Source of the DNA: Balanoglossus misakiensis
Lineage: Eukaryota; Hemichordata
Reading direction: 5' to 3'
DNA: 64,000 nt
Assembly: GCA_040954595.2 (NCBI GenBank)
Contig: CM082580.2
Location: 186,001 to 250,000 of the forward strand
Under the pieces are notes generated by a model, which did not search any database, was not told the DNA's origin, and saw only the letters and a list, made by a program, of their open reading frames with translations. The stretch's first letter is position 1, and every line of letters starts with the position of its first letter. Below are positions 25,401-38,340 of this stretch, piece after piece. The translations under genes and the position numbers were made by a program.

Positions 25401-25863
25401 AATTTTCAGATTTTGCAAAGTCGAAAATTTGTCATTTTTTGATGATTTTCACCCATGATTTTTTTCAAAATTGACGAAATTTTGAGATTTTGCAGTCGAA
25501 AATTTGTCATTTTTTGATCATTTTCCCCCATGATTTTTTTCAAAAATCGACGAAATTTTCAGATTTTGCAAAGTCGAAAATTTGTCATTTTTTCATGATT
25601 TTCACCCATGATTTTTTCAAAAATCGACGAAATTTTGAGATTTTGCAGTCGAAAATTTGTAATTTTTTGATGATTTTCCCCCATGATTTTTTTCAAAAAT
25701 CGACGAAATTTTGAGATTTTGCAATGTCGAAAATTTGTCATTTTTTGATGATTTTCACCCCATGATTTTTGTTCAAAAATCGACGAAATTTTGAGATTTT
25801 GCAAAGTCGAAAATTTGTCATTTTTTGATTATTTTCACCCATGATTTTTTTCAAAAATCGACG
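22470..25863. repeat. Higher-order repeat, 2 x 1,697 bp
   Basis: Within the satellite, 22470-24166 and 24167-25863 are nearly identical tandem blocks. Variant units match at constant 1,697-bp spacing, for example 22714 with 24411 and 23793 with 25490. A partial third copy of the same variant order appears at about 27560-28080. Confidence 0.85.
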
Positions 25864-26181
25864 AAATTTTGAGATTTTGCGAAGTCGAAAATTTGTCATT
25901 TTTTGATGATTTTCACCCATGATTTTTTTCTAAAATCGACGAAATGTTGAGATTTTGCAAAGTCGAAATTTTGTAATTTTTTGATGATTTTCAACCATGA
26001 TTTTTTTTCAAAAATCGACGAAATGTTGAGATTTTGCAAAGATGAAAATTTGTCATTTTTGATGATTTTTACCCATAATTTTTTTTCAGAAATGGACGAA
26101 ATTTTGAGATTTTGCAAAGTCGAAAATGTGTCATTTTTTGATGATTTTCACCCATGATTTTTTTCAAAAATCGACGAAATT

Positions 26182-27339
26182 TTGAGATTTTGCAAAGTCG
26201 AAAATGTGTCATTTTTTGATGATTTTCACCCATATGTTTTTTTTAAAAATCGACGAACCTATAATTTTTTTCAAAATCGACGAAATTTTGTGATTTTGCA
26301 AAGTCGAGAATTTTGTCATTTTTTGATGATTTTCAACCATGATTTTTTTTCAAAAATCGACGAAATTTTGAGATTTTGCAAAGTCGAAAATTTTGTCATT
26401 TTTTGATGATTTTCAACCATGATTTTTTTTCAAAAATCGACGAAAATTTGAGATTTTGCAAAGTCGAAATTGTGTCATTTTTTGATGATTTTCACCCGTT
26501 TTTTTTTCAAAATTTGTCATTTTTTCATGATTTTCACCCATGATTTTTTTCAAAAATCGACGAAATTTTGAGATTTTGCAAAGTCGAAAATGTGTCATTT
26601 TTTGATGATTTTCACCCATGTTTTTTTTTTAAAAATCGACGAACCTATGATTTTTTTCAAAATCGACGAAATTTTGTGATTTTGCAAAGTCGAAAATTTT
26701 GTCATTTTTTGATGATTTTCAACCCTGATTTTTTTTCAAAAATCGACGAAATTTTGAGATTTTGCAAAGTCGAAAATTTTGTCATTTTTTGATGATTTTC
26801 AACCATGATTTTTTTTCAAAAATCGACGAAAATTTGAGATTTTGCAAAGTCGAAAATGTGTCATTTTTTGATGATTTTCACCCGTTTTTTTTTCAAAATT
26901 TGTCATTTTTTCATGATTTTCACCCATGATTTTTTTCAAAAATCGACGAAATTTTGAGATTTTGCAAAGTCGAAAATGTGTCATTTTTTGATGATTTTCA
27001 CCCATGTTTTTTTTTTAAAAATCGACGAACCTATGATTTTTTTCAAAATCGACGAAATTTTGTGATTTTGCAAAGTCGAAAATTTTGTCATTTTTTGATG
27101 ATTTTCAACCCTGATTTTTTTTCAAAAATCGACGAAATTTTGAGATTTTGCAAAATCGAAAATTTGTCATTTTTTGATGATTTTCCCCCAATGGTTTTTT
27201 TCAAAATCGACGAAATTTTGAGATTTTGCAAAGTCGAAAATTTGTCATTTTTTGATGATTTTCCCCCATGATTTTTTTTCAAAAATGGACGAAATTTTGA
27301 GATTTTGCAAAGACGAAAATTTGTCATTTTTTGATGATT
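26182..27339. repeat. Higher-order repeat, 3 x 386 bp
   Basis: Three successive blocks starting near 26182, 26568 and 26954 repeat at 386 bp, about five monomers, including a shortened unit with CGACGAACCTATGA. A related block recurs near 29207. Confidence 0.8.
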
Positions 27340-30300
27340 TTCACCCATGATTTTTTTTCAAAAATCGACGAAATTTTGAGATTTTGCAAAGTCGAAAATG
27401 TGTCATTTTTTGATGATTTTCACCCATGATTTTCTTCAAAAATCGACGAAATTTTGAGATTTTGCAAAGTCGAAAATTTGTCATTTTTTGATGATTTTCA
27501 CCCCTAATTTTTTTCAAAAATCGACGAAATTTTGAGATTTTGCAAAGTCGAAAATTTGTCATTTTTTCATGATTTTCACCCATGATTTTTTCAAAAATCG
27601 ATGAAATTTTCAGATTTTGCAAAGTCGAAAATTTGTCATTTTTTGATGATTTTCACCCATGATTTTTTTCAAAATTGACGAAATTTTGAGATTGTGCAAA
27701 GTCAAAAATTTGTCATTTTTTGATGATTTTCACCCATGATTTTTTTTCACAAATCGAAGAAATTTTGAGATTTTGTAGTCGTAAATTTGTCATTTTTGAT
27801 GATTTTCCCCCATGATTTTTTTCAAAAATCAACGAAATTTTGAGATTTTGCAAAGTCGAAAATTTGTCATTTTTAGATGATTTTCACCCGTCTTTTTTCA
27901 AAAAATCGACGAAATTTTGAGATTTTGCAAAGAGGAAAATTTGTCAATTTTTGATAATTTTCAACAATGATTTATTTCAAAAATCGACGAAATTTTGAGA
28001 TTTTGCAGTCGAAAATTTGTCATTTTTTGATGATTTTCCCCCATGATTTTTTTCAAAAATCGACGAAATTTTGAGATTTTGCAAAGTTGAAAATTTATCA
28101 AAAATCGACGAAATTTATAGATTTTGCAAAGAGGAAAATTTGTCATTTTTTGATGATTTTCACCCATGATTTTTTTCAAAAATCGACGAAAATTTGAGAT
28201 TTTGCAAAGTCGAAAATTTGTCATTTTTTGATGATTTTCACCCATGATTTTTCTCAAAAATCGACGAAATTTTCAGATTTTGCAAAGTCGAAAATTTGTA
28301 ATTTTTTGATGATTTTCACCCATGATTTTTTTCAAAATTGACGAAATTTTGAGATTTTGCAAAGTCAAAAATTTGTAATTTTTTGATGATTTTCAACAAT
28401 TTTTTTAAAAAATCGACGAAAATTTGAGATTTTTCAGTCAAAAATTTGTCATTTTTTGATGATTTTCCCCCATGATTTTTTTCAAAAATCGACGAAATTT
28501 TGAGATTTTGCAAAGTTGAAAATTTTTCAAAAATCGACGAAATTTATAGATTTTGCAAAGAGGAAAATTTGTCATTTTTTGATGATTTTCACCCATGATT
28601 TTTTTCAAAATTGACGAAATTTTGAGTTTTTGAAGTCGAAAATTTGTCATTTTTTGATGATTTTCACCCGTTTTTTTTTCAAAAATCGACGAAATTTTGA
28701 GATTTTGCAGTCGAAAATTTGTCATTTTTTGATGATTTTCACCCATGATTTTTTTCAAAAATCGACGAAATGTTGAGATTTTGCAAAGTCGAAAAATTGT
28801 CATTTTTTGATGATTTTCACCCATGATTTTTTTCAAAAATCGACGAAATGTTGAGATTTTGCAAAGTCGAAAATTTTGTCATTTTTTGATGATTTTCAAC
28901 CATGATTTTTTTTCAAAAATCGACGAAAATTTGAGATTTTGCAAAGATGAAAATTTGTCATTTTTGATGATTTTTACCCATAATTTTTTTTCAGAAATGG
29001 ACGAAATTTTGAGATTTTGCAAAGTCGAAAATGTGTCATTTTTTGATGATTTTCACCCGTTTTTTTTTTAAAATTTGTCATTTTTTCATGATTTTCACCC
29101 ATGATTTTTTTCAAAAATCGACGAAATTTTGAGATTTTGCAAAGTCGAAAATTTGTCATTTTTTGATGATTTTCACCCATGATTTTTTTCAAAAATCGAC
29201 GAAATTTTGAGATTTTGCAAAGTCGAAAATGTGTCATTTTTTGATGATTTTCACCCATGTTTTTTTTTTAAAAATCGACGAACCTATGATTTTTTTCAAA
29301 ATCGACGAAATTTTGTGATTTTGCAAAGTCGAAAATTTTGTCATTTTTTGATGATTTTCAACCATGATTTTTTTTCAAAAATCGACGAAATTTTGAGATT
29401 TTGCAAAGTCGAAAATTTTGTCATTTTTTGATGATTTTCAACCATGATTTTTTTTCAAAAATCGACGAAAATTTGAGATTTTGCAAAGTCGAAAATGTGT
29501 CATTTTTTGATGATTTTCACCCGTTTTTTTTTTCAAAATTTGTCATTTTTTCATGATTTTCACCCATGATTTTTTTCAAAAATCGACGAAATTTTGAGAT
29601 TTTGCAAAGTCGAAAATTTGTCATTTTTTGATGATTTTCACCCATGATTTTTTTTAAAAATCGACGAAATTTTGAGATTTTGCAAAGACGAAAATTTGTC
29701 ATTTTTTGATGATTTTCACCCATGATTTTTTTCAAAAATCGACGAAATTTTGAGATTTTGCAAAGTCGAAAATGTGTCATTTTTTGATGATTTTCACCCG
29801 TTTTTTTTCAAAATTTGTCATTTTTTGATGATTTTCACCCATGATTTTTTTTCAAAAATCGACGAAATTTTGAGATTTTGCAAAGTCGAAAATTTGTCAT
29901 TTTTTGATGATTTTCACCCATGATTTTCTTCAAAAATCGACGAAATTTTGAGATTTTGCAAAGTCGAAAATTTGTCATTTTTTGATTATTTTCACCCATG
30001 ATTTTTTTCAAAAATCGACGAAATTTTGAGATTTTGCGAAGTCGAAAATTTGTCATTTTTTGATGATTTTCACCCATGATTTTTTTCTAAAATCGACGAA
30101 ATGTTGAGATTTTGCAAAGTCGAAAATTTGTCATTTTTTGATGATTTTCACCCATGATTTTTTTCAAAAATCGACGAAATGTTGAGATTTTGCAAAGTCG
30201 AAAATTTTGTCATTTTTTGATGATTTTCAACCATGATTTTTTTTCAAAAATCGACGAAAATTTGAGATTTTGCAAAGATGAAAATTTGTCATTTTTGATG

Positions 30301-33074
30301 ATTTTTACCCATAATTTTTTTTCAGAAATGGACGAAATTTTGAGATTTTGCAAAGTCGAAAATGTGTCATTTTTTGATGATTTTCACCCGTTTTTTTTTC
30401 AAAATTTGTCATTTTTTCATGATTTTCACCCATGATTTTTTTCAAAAATCGACGAAATTTTGAGATTTTGCAAAGTCGAAAATTTGTCATTTTTTGATGA
30501 TTTTCACCCATGATTTTCTTCAAAAATCGACGAAATTTTGAGATTTTGCAAAGTCGAAAATTTGTCATTTTTTGATTATTTTCACCCATGATTTTTTTCA
30601 AAAATCGACGAAATTTTGAGATTTTGCGAAGTCGAAAATTTGTCATTTTTTGATGATTTTCACCCATGATTTTTTTTCAAAAATCGACGAAATTTTGAGA
30701 TTTTGCAAAGTCGAAAACAAGCATCGTCCGATTCGAATTCGACTCGTCATCGGTAGCTTTGTTTATTTCGCCCTTGGAGACCTCCCCTGGCCTCGTTAGG
30801 ATGACTGTTACCAGGACTACCTTAAACCAATCTTTTCGAACCGGACGGTACACACGTCATGTCTTTGTTAATTGTCCAGGTACCAGAGTGTACGTGTGGG
30901 CTCCCTAAACCACTCATTGGCGGCCGGTCCCTGTCCGAATAAACACGTTTGACAGACAAAAAATGATGAACAAGTGGCTTATTTCAATACTTCGTTAACT
31001 AGACGGCTGAACTCTGAATGTTGATTCAGCAAAAAAAATGTGTTTACGGCAAGGTTTCGATCAATACGACACATTTACCATTGAAAACGCCCAAAGTAAG
31101 TGGGGGCGTTTGACCATCAATCAAAACCACGCCCAGGTGCATGTGAACGGCCGAAGCAGTGTAACGTTTCACATTCCGTGCAACGTCCGACACTGTGTGA
31201 AAGCGGTTGCTGTCGGGTGGCTTGACCTAATTTTCGTACATTGATATGCATTTGACACCTCACTACCTGTTTTCTCAATATTGCTAAAACTTTGCGTTGA
31301 AATATCACTGAAATGTTGATGATCCACGCACAAGTCGTCTACCCCGGCATGAAAAGCGTCTTATACAAGAAAACTAATTGCACATGACCACCAAGGTCAT
31401 ACCGCAAGGTGTGTCTAAATGTCAAGGAAGGACACTTGGGTCAAGAACGACCATGACGGAGGAAAAACCGACAAGTCATTGTGTAACCTGTTTACTTGCC
31501 AATAGTCAAACGTCAAAATTTACTCTCAACTTGGTTGCAGATCGAGTCTCCCGAATTTCCAACTTTTATGATTGGGTAAATACCGATATGCGACTGGTAT
31601 GCGACGCGTTGACGACGCGAAGATTTTGTTGAAATCAAATGGTTTGTCAAATGTCATCTCACACTGGAGATACCGTGGTCATCTGACATGAAAGGGTTCG
31701 ATTGGGTCTGACCGCCGTCGTTCATCCATGCTTAGAAAGCGGCGATCATGGTACAAAGTAAAACCAAGGTCAAACCTTACTGAACACATGTATTGCATGG
31801 GGAAACTTTTCTCCCTGTCTGTGTACTGAACACGTACCGTGATTGCCATAGTTACAAACGTTACCACGTGAGAGAGATTGCATTTTACATCTGTCTTTTC
31901 AATGTTGTTGCTTTCTTACTATTCGGAATGATGGAGTCGAAACGAAAACTTTTTGCTTCAGGTGGACCTAGGGGAAATACCTTATTTGTGACTTTTTTCA
32001 TGACCCTAAAAAGACGTCGGAATTAATGTGGCTGAGGTCACTCAGGACGACGGAATGGTTGAGCGATTTTATTTTATGAGCTCCCACTAGTATTTGTTTT
32101 ATTGTTTCGGCAGTGTGCCGCGTTATTCGAGCAATCTGCAATCTGAAAACGAACGGTTTTCAAAGTTTATAACAGAAGAACAGGGGTTTAAGCATGAAAG
32201 GTCCTTTTGTCTCCCTCGCTGTGTTTGTGTCACTGTGTCTTTGACGTCTGACTGACTGATTAACTGGCTGACTGACTTACTGACTGTCTGTCAACGTCTG
32301 TCTGTCTGACTGTCTGCCCCCTCTCTCTGAGAGAGAGAGTGAGCGAGCGAGCGAGCGACCGGTGAGTGTCTCTACTGATGAATGTTGCTCTGTCTGTCTG
32401 CTTGTGTCTGTCTGCCACTCTGCCTGTTTCACTCTGTCTCTCCTAATTTCTTTAAAATTAGGGATATGCTATTAATGCGATATGAAAGTCAGACACGACG
32501 GAAACCTTTTATTCTCAAAACTGTCTGTTGTTTGCTGTTAAATATTGCAAAAGGTTAAGGGCCCTTTTCGCACGAGACACATGGCTTTGCAGCCGTAGCT
32601 CCCAATGTCATAACGATTACCCGAACTACCCTAATTTTAGCCCGCCGACCCAAAACAGTTTAGATCTTCGCAAACCGGAAGTAAAAATAGCGATGTCAAA
32701 TATAAAACAATTCATGAAAATTGCGAGAATCACGCAAGAACTATGATGTCATTCTTCTACACTACGACGGCCAAAGATATAAAAAAAATTGAAAAATAAA
32801 AAAATGTCCCTTTCTACCTACAATATTTTTGAAAACCATGTAATCGGAATAGCACATATTAGTTTTTTTGGCCTGAGACATATCCAATTTCCCAACTGAA
32901 CATGACACGTGATCAAGCATTTTCGACTTATCAGATGCAATCGCTGAACACCTCACACTGAGCGAGGTTTTGTCTGTCTTTATACGCGCCCTTTGTATTT
33001 GTGCGTGACATGTCCAAGCCTTGTTAGGAACTCCCGTAAAATTCTACTCAAATGATGTATACTTTCATACTTAC

Positions 33075-33156
33075 GACTGACAGGTATTTTCAGCGTTGCC
33101 AGCTGATTGTTTGTCAGGTACCGCTTTATAACAAGACGCCCCTCTGAGTTGATAAC
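33075..33156 (-). pseudogene. Orphan copy of CTLD exon 2
   Basis: Unchanged 82-nt duplicate of the lectin exon at 12289-12370, with acceptor and donor kept. Its partner exon (equivalent to 13072-13129) is deleted in this copy, and no other CTLD exon lies nearby on this side of the satellite. It is probably non-functional unless spliced in from further upstream. Confidence 0.7.
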
Positions 33157-33223
33157 CTGCAATGTAACATCATTTCATTGGTCTAGTCATGTTAGCATTA
33201 GTAAAATGCTTCAAAAGTGTTAA

Positions 33224-33514
33224 AGGGACATGATACAAGACACCGTTTATGTTAGTGAATGAACGTTCAACCACACACAACTTCCATCCGGCTTGTATGA
33301 TACGAGAGTAAAAACTCGCCCGAAATGAATAAATGGTAGAGACCGTTTATTCATTTTGGCTACTTTTTAAAACTCTCGTGTCTATACAAGCGGGGTGGAA
33401 GGTGTGTATGGTTGAACGTTGATTCACTATATCCACATGTAGAATAATATAAACGCAGTCTTGTATCAAACATAATTAATGGAAAAAGGGCAGCGAGAGA
33501 GAGACTTTGTCCCT
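33224..33514. mobile_element. TTAA MITE, copy B ortholog of 12438-12728
   Basis: Same position, same internal deletion and same TTAA flanks (33220-33223, 33515-33518) as in copy A, so the insertion predates the duplication. Confidence 0.75.
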
Positions 33515-34155
33515 TTAATGAATACAGCCACAATGTTCTGTTTATATCTACTGACGGACCAGGCATGGATTGTCACGTATAATTCTTTGAAACGTTTGGT
33601 CCTCTGAAGAAATCTGAGCACTCATCTACTCAGTTTGCTTATTTTGTCTTCCTCCACCAGTCAGTGGTATCGTCCGATTTGATACTCCACTCTAAGCCTC
33701 TTTCTGAATGGCTCTTTAAGTTGTGATCTGTAAGTCTTAAACCTTTCATCACCCCCCCCCCCCCCCCCGTTTACTCTTTAGAGGTCGTCAACTGGTAAAC
33801 TGTGCGCCTGTGTCTCTTCCCATAGGAGTACATGGAGAATAGTTAGAAAACTCACTTCTACTATTGTCATTTTCATGAAATTTTACACATAGCTCCGACA
33901 AATCAAAATAAATTCATCACGCTCTATTTTGAGATAAACTTTGTTCAATATTGTATCCATAGACAAACCATTGGTAGAAAATGCTGACCGTTAGCAGTTT
34001 TCTTCAATTGTCGACTAAATTCACGGCCTTGTTTAAAGTCGAAAACAAGTGCAGTGACCCAAAATGGATTTTCATTATACATACAAATCAGAAACGAAAA
34101 TTCACGATTAAAAGAAATGACAATGCTTTCAATTTTACTGATCGTACATCCTTAA

Positions 34156-34475
34156 CTCGCTGCCCTTTTCCATGTTTGATACAAAACACCGTTTATATTA
34201 ATGTAAATGTGGATATATAGTGATGCAACGTTCAACCGCACACACCTTCTATCCCGCATGTAGACACGAGAGCGAAAACTCGCAAAACTGAAAAATCGGT
34301 CTCTACCATTAATTCATTTTGGGCGAGTTTTTACTCTCATATCATACAAGCAGGATGGAAGTTGTGTGTGGTTGAACGTTCATTCACTACATATACACAT
34401 GCCCATTAATATAAACGGTGTCTTGTATCAAACATAATTAATAGAAAAGGGCGACGAGAGAGAGAGTTTGTCCCT
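34156..34475. mobile_element. TTAA MITE, copy B ortholog of 13525-13820
   Basis: TTAA at 34152-34155 and 34476-34479. The left end keeps CTCGCTGCCCTTTTCC from the family terminus, which copy A has lost. Confidence 0.7.
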
Positions 34476-35807
34476 TTAAGGCGACATGATGCATGAAGTG
34501 GCGAGAGATAAACGCGGCTGACCACCGCATTAAACACTGTCAAGCAAGGCACTTCAAATGCCAATTGTTTAAGTGTGTACTAAGTAATAGGTTCATGTAC
34601 CATGGGGGGGGGGGGGGTCAAATCACAACAGTTGGACATGTACGAATATGAAGAGACGATATCAGTTTGTTCATGTCTTCCTTTAGTAAAAAATCTTTTT
34701 TGAACTTTGTATAGAATTCATTGAACTTTACTTTAGCTTATGAACTCTCATTTGCACATCGTCATCTTGAAATTGTGTCGACTTTATCATAAGGTTTTTA
34801 TCACTCAACTAGGTCGCAAAACCTATTTAAGTTAGTGAGAATAGGACGTTCACCTTTTGGGTTGATGGCTACAGCCGTTAATCCTGACTCATACACATGT
34901 TGCAGCCAGTATACTCTGCAGACATTGGACACAATAGTTTTACGAACCATTAAATTTTATTGGACCATCAAGTTTATTGACCCATGACGTTCATATAGAT
35001 TTTATGACACGACTGACGCTATAATCGGTCCTTACCTTTGGCGAGCCAAGTGTTTTATAACATCATAAGATATTAATACCTATCACCCAGTCAAACGATT
35101 TCAAGTTATAAAATTTCCACGCCAATAGGACGCCTTTAGGTGGAAATGCAACCAGGTATCCTAAATAGGAAAATATTCCGGGTATCTGTCAAGTTTAGTC
35201 CCATATTTAGGGGACCAAGAGCCCTCAGGCGCTTGGTCCCCTTCTGTTATTGCTGGAGTTTGTCTTCTTTCTTCTTGAGTCGTTTTTTTGCGCCCGTTTT
35301 TCTCTGAAATTCCGGCAGGTGCGCCTCCAAATTTGGCACGGTGGTTGGGGCCCATGAGTACTGGTGCACCTGCCCTTTGAATTTGTAATTAGTCACGTGA
35401 CTTTGTGGCTATAATCGAGCGAAATTTTCAAATTGACCTAATTTGCACGTTAATGAGGGCATGTACATTCTTTTCGCGATTTTTGTAGACCATGTGGCCA
35501 AAATCCCCTGTGCCAAATTTCAAGGTCCTAGGCCACGTCGATTTTGAGAAGAAGATTTTTGTAATATTTTTTCGCATTTTTTGGTGGGCTGAGGACGGAC
35601 ACTGGGGCATCGGACTTTGACCGTCATTACGTAATGTTGTGGAGATCTCATTAGCAGGCTACTCACTTCTGGCGGGTTGCAGTAGTCCTTGGAAAATCGG
35701 CTGAAATACGTAAACAGACCAGTGATTATTTTCCACGGAATGAATTTTGGGACAACACATTATCGGAGTTCAGGCTGTGTTAGGGCGTTTTATTGAATTA
35801 CGCTGAG

Positions 35808-38340
35808 TTTGGATTGACCACTGTGTTACCACTAAAAATTTTTATAGCAATGTTCTTTCAATTTCGAGTCTTTGCAATGTTGTTGACTCCGACCATATTC
35901 CTGTTTCAATAGAGGTTCATTTCAACACTTCTGCTGATGAATGCTTCAGCAGTAGTTCCTTCAAGCAATGTAATTTTCGAGTTGATTGGAAAAAATTGTC
36001 ACAGCAGAATATATCCGCCTACACCCGTTGTACCAAAGCCAAGGTTGATAAGATTAATATATCCGAAGAGTTATTCTGCACTAATGTGAACTGTACATAC
36101 CCTTCGCATTTACAGGCAATTGATACTTGTTATAGTAGTGTTGTGGACGCATTGAATTGTGCTGCAAAAGATACCATTAGGCGTAAGTTTCACCAGAAAG
36201 TTCATGTTGTGCATGGCTGGAACGATTTTGTAAAAGAAAGTCACGACTATGCCCGTTCCATGTTTTTATTATGGGTTAATGGGGGTAAACCTTAACAAGG
36301 CCCGCTTTTTGAAACCATGAAATCTTCCAGAGCTCGTTTTAAGTATGCTTTACGTGCTTGTAAAAAGATTGAGAATCAAAATAGGGCTGACAAGATGGCT
36401 GACAATTTACGCTGCCACAAACAGAACGACTTCTGGAAGGAAGTCAGAAAGCAAACTAGCAGAAAAATGCCGCTTTCTGACACTGTAGGTGGAGCGACTG
36501 GTGAGAGTGAAATTGCAATTATGTGGCACAAGCATTTCAGTGATATTTTGAATTCTGTCCAGGCTCAGACTGGTAAAAATGACATCGAGGAGAAAATGAA
36601 GTATGTTAAATTTTCTTCTGATATGTATGTTTCTGAAGAAGAAGTAATTTCTGCTATACATAAGTTACCTGACGATAAGACAGCTGGCATTGACAATATT
36701 TCAGCTGAGCACCTCAAATTCTCAGACTCCTCTATTTTACCCATTTTGACTTGATTGTTCATGGTTACCTGCAAACTGAGGCTATCAAAGTTATTTTAGT
36801 TCCAATTAAGGATAAAACTAAGCTTTGTAGTGATGCCAGTAACTACCGGCCGATAGCACTAGCAACTGTTTTCTCTAAAGTTTTTGAGCCTATTTTACTT
36901 TCTCGTTGTGAGGAGTTTCTTACCTCTCATTATTTACAATTTGGTTTCAAGCGAGAACATTCAACTGACCTGTGTTTATTTGCATTTAAAGAAATCATTA
37001 GCTACTACACCAGCAATGGAAGACCAGTGTTTACTTGTTTTCTGGATGCTTCAAAAGCTTTTGACAGAGTTAATCACTTTAAACTGATTAACAAGCTCAT
37101 CGACAGGAATGTTCCCTTGTATGCTGTACGAATTTTATATTAAAGGTCCCATGCCATGCCCTATACAACCACGCGTAAAATCACTATTTGGGTCTTGAAG
37201 TTAACGTATGTTACTATCTTGCAATGCGTTTTGCCCCTTGTGCTTAGATAACAAGCAAGTAAAAGTGGCGGGTGGGCGTGTACCCCTAACCCAACTCAGT
37301 CGATTTTTTTTGGCTTTTCGAAGTTAAGCCGAAGACTTATCTTGATGTGGACAAATAGTCTTTCACACCTTTGTAAATCCTCTGCCTGCAATGTGAGGCA
37401 AGGGCTTCCTTTGCTTTGAACACTGTTTATATAGCTTATCTTTGTCTGTGGACTTAATTACTCATGGACCGATAATTACACTTTACTGTAAACAGAATGG
37501 TACACTACGACATAGTGTACTTGTTTGTCCATATGCAAATACCTTCGCCTGGCTCGAGTGCGAAGTGGCTCCCCGATCACAGGCATGAAAAAAGGTGGCA
37601 AATTCCGGCATTCGTGCACATTTTTCGGAACCGACACAATAGGCAATGCATAGACAGGTACCCTAGGTGAGCTTTTGACGTGGAAAAATGAAAACTTTCC
37701 AAAGCATGACATGTGACCTTTAATGGTACAGAAATCAATTGTTTACTGTGTTGTGGGGTAATGAAACCTCAGAGTTGTTTTCTGTTTCTAACGGTGTAAG
37801 ACAAGGGGGAGTACTCTCTCCCTATCTTTTTAATGTCTACATTGATGATCTTATCAATGCACTCTGTAAAGCCAAAGTTGGCTGTACCATGTGTGGTGTC
37901 AGCGCTAACACTTTAGGTTACGCTGACGACATGATTCTACTCAGTCCAAGTATTAAGGGTCTACACCGTCTTCTTAGAATTTGTGAAATTTATGGCAAGG
38001 ATTATGATATAATTTATAATTCTAGTAAAACTGTGTGCATGCTTTTTAATGGGAAGAATATGAGCGTTCAAAGAATTCCTTCGGTTAAACTTAATGACAT
38101 CACTTTAAAGTTTGTACCTGTACACACCTATCTGGGCCACGTTATATCTTGTGAGGGTTGTGATAATGAAGATATTGAACGACAGAGAAGAGCATTTTGT
38201 GTTAGAGCAAACATGCTATTGAGACATTTTCAACATTTTAGTCAAGATGTGAAGAAAGTTTTATTTTTGGCATATTGTAGTAATATTTACTGTTGCAGTT
38301 TGTGGGCATCCTTTAAAGTAAAACCGATGAAAAAATTTTA
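35808..38340 (+). mobile_element. Non-LTR retrotransposon (LINE), copy B, dead
   Basis: Duplicate of the LINE at 15160-18300. It lacks the TAG of copy A at the matching place but has its own TAA at 36294-36296 and a 16-nt deletion near 36752. It also carries a TTAA element at 37144-37719, and the C-terminal part and tail are missing. The reverse transcriptase core with GVRQGG and YADD (about 37921) is retained. Confidence 0.85.
37144..37719. mobile_element. 576-bp TTAA (piggyBac-like) element in LINE B
   Basis: Ends AGGTCCCATGCCATGC and, inverted, AGGTCACATGTCATGC, flanked by TTAA at 37140-37143 and 37720-37723. The equivalent site in copy A (about 16519) has one TTAA and no insert, so the boundaries and target duplication are directly shown. 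There is no transposase, so it is non-autonomous. TTAA targets are typical of the piggyBac superfamily. Confidence 0.9.

Larger units (their letters stand above)
19183..30715. repeat. 78-bp satellite array (about 11.5 kb)
   Basis: Tandem array of an AT-rich 78-bp unit, roughly 145 copies. Landmarks in order are AATCGACGAAATTTTGAGA, TTTTGCAAAGTCG, AATTTGTCATTTTTTGATG and TTTTCACCCATG followed by a T-run. Variants include GCAGTCG, GCAAAGAGG and GCAGTAAA at one site and T-run length changes. Because 78 is a multiple of three, several frames stay open over a few units on both strands. Indels of one or two bases break them everywhere, and I do not call genes here. The array exactly fills the space between the two copies of the segmental duplication. 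Confidence 0.97.

Noticed and set aside
19345-30667. Many open frames of 60-150 codons in the satellite
   Set aside because: They are translations of the 78-bp repeat, appear on both strands, and are broken by indels at random places.
19183-30715. Satellite considered as a CRISPR array
   Set aside because: There are no unique spacers, the units are head-to-tail, and the surroundings are animal introns and LINEs.
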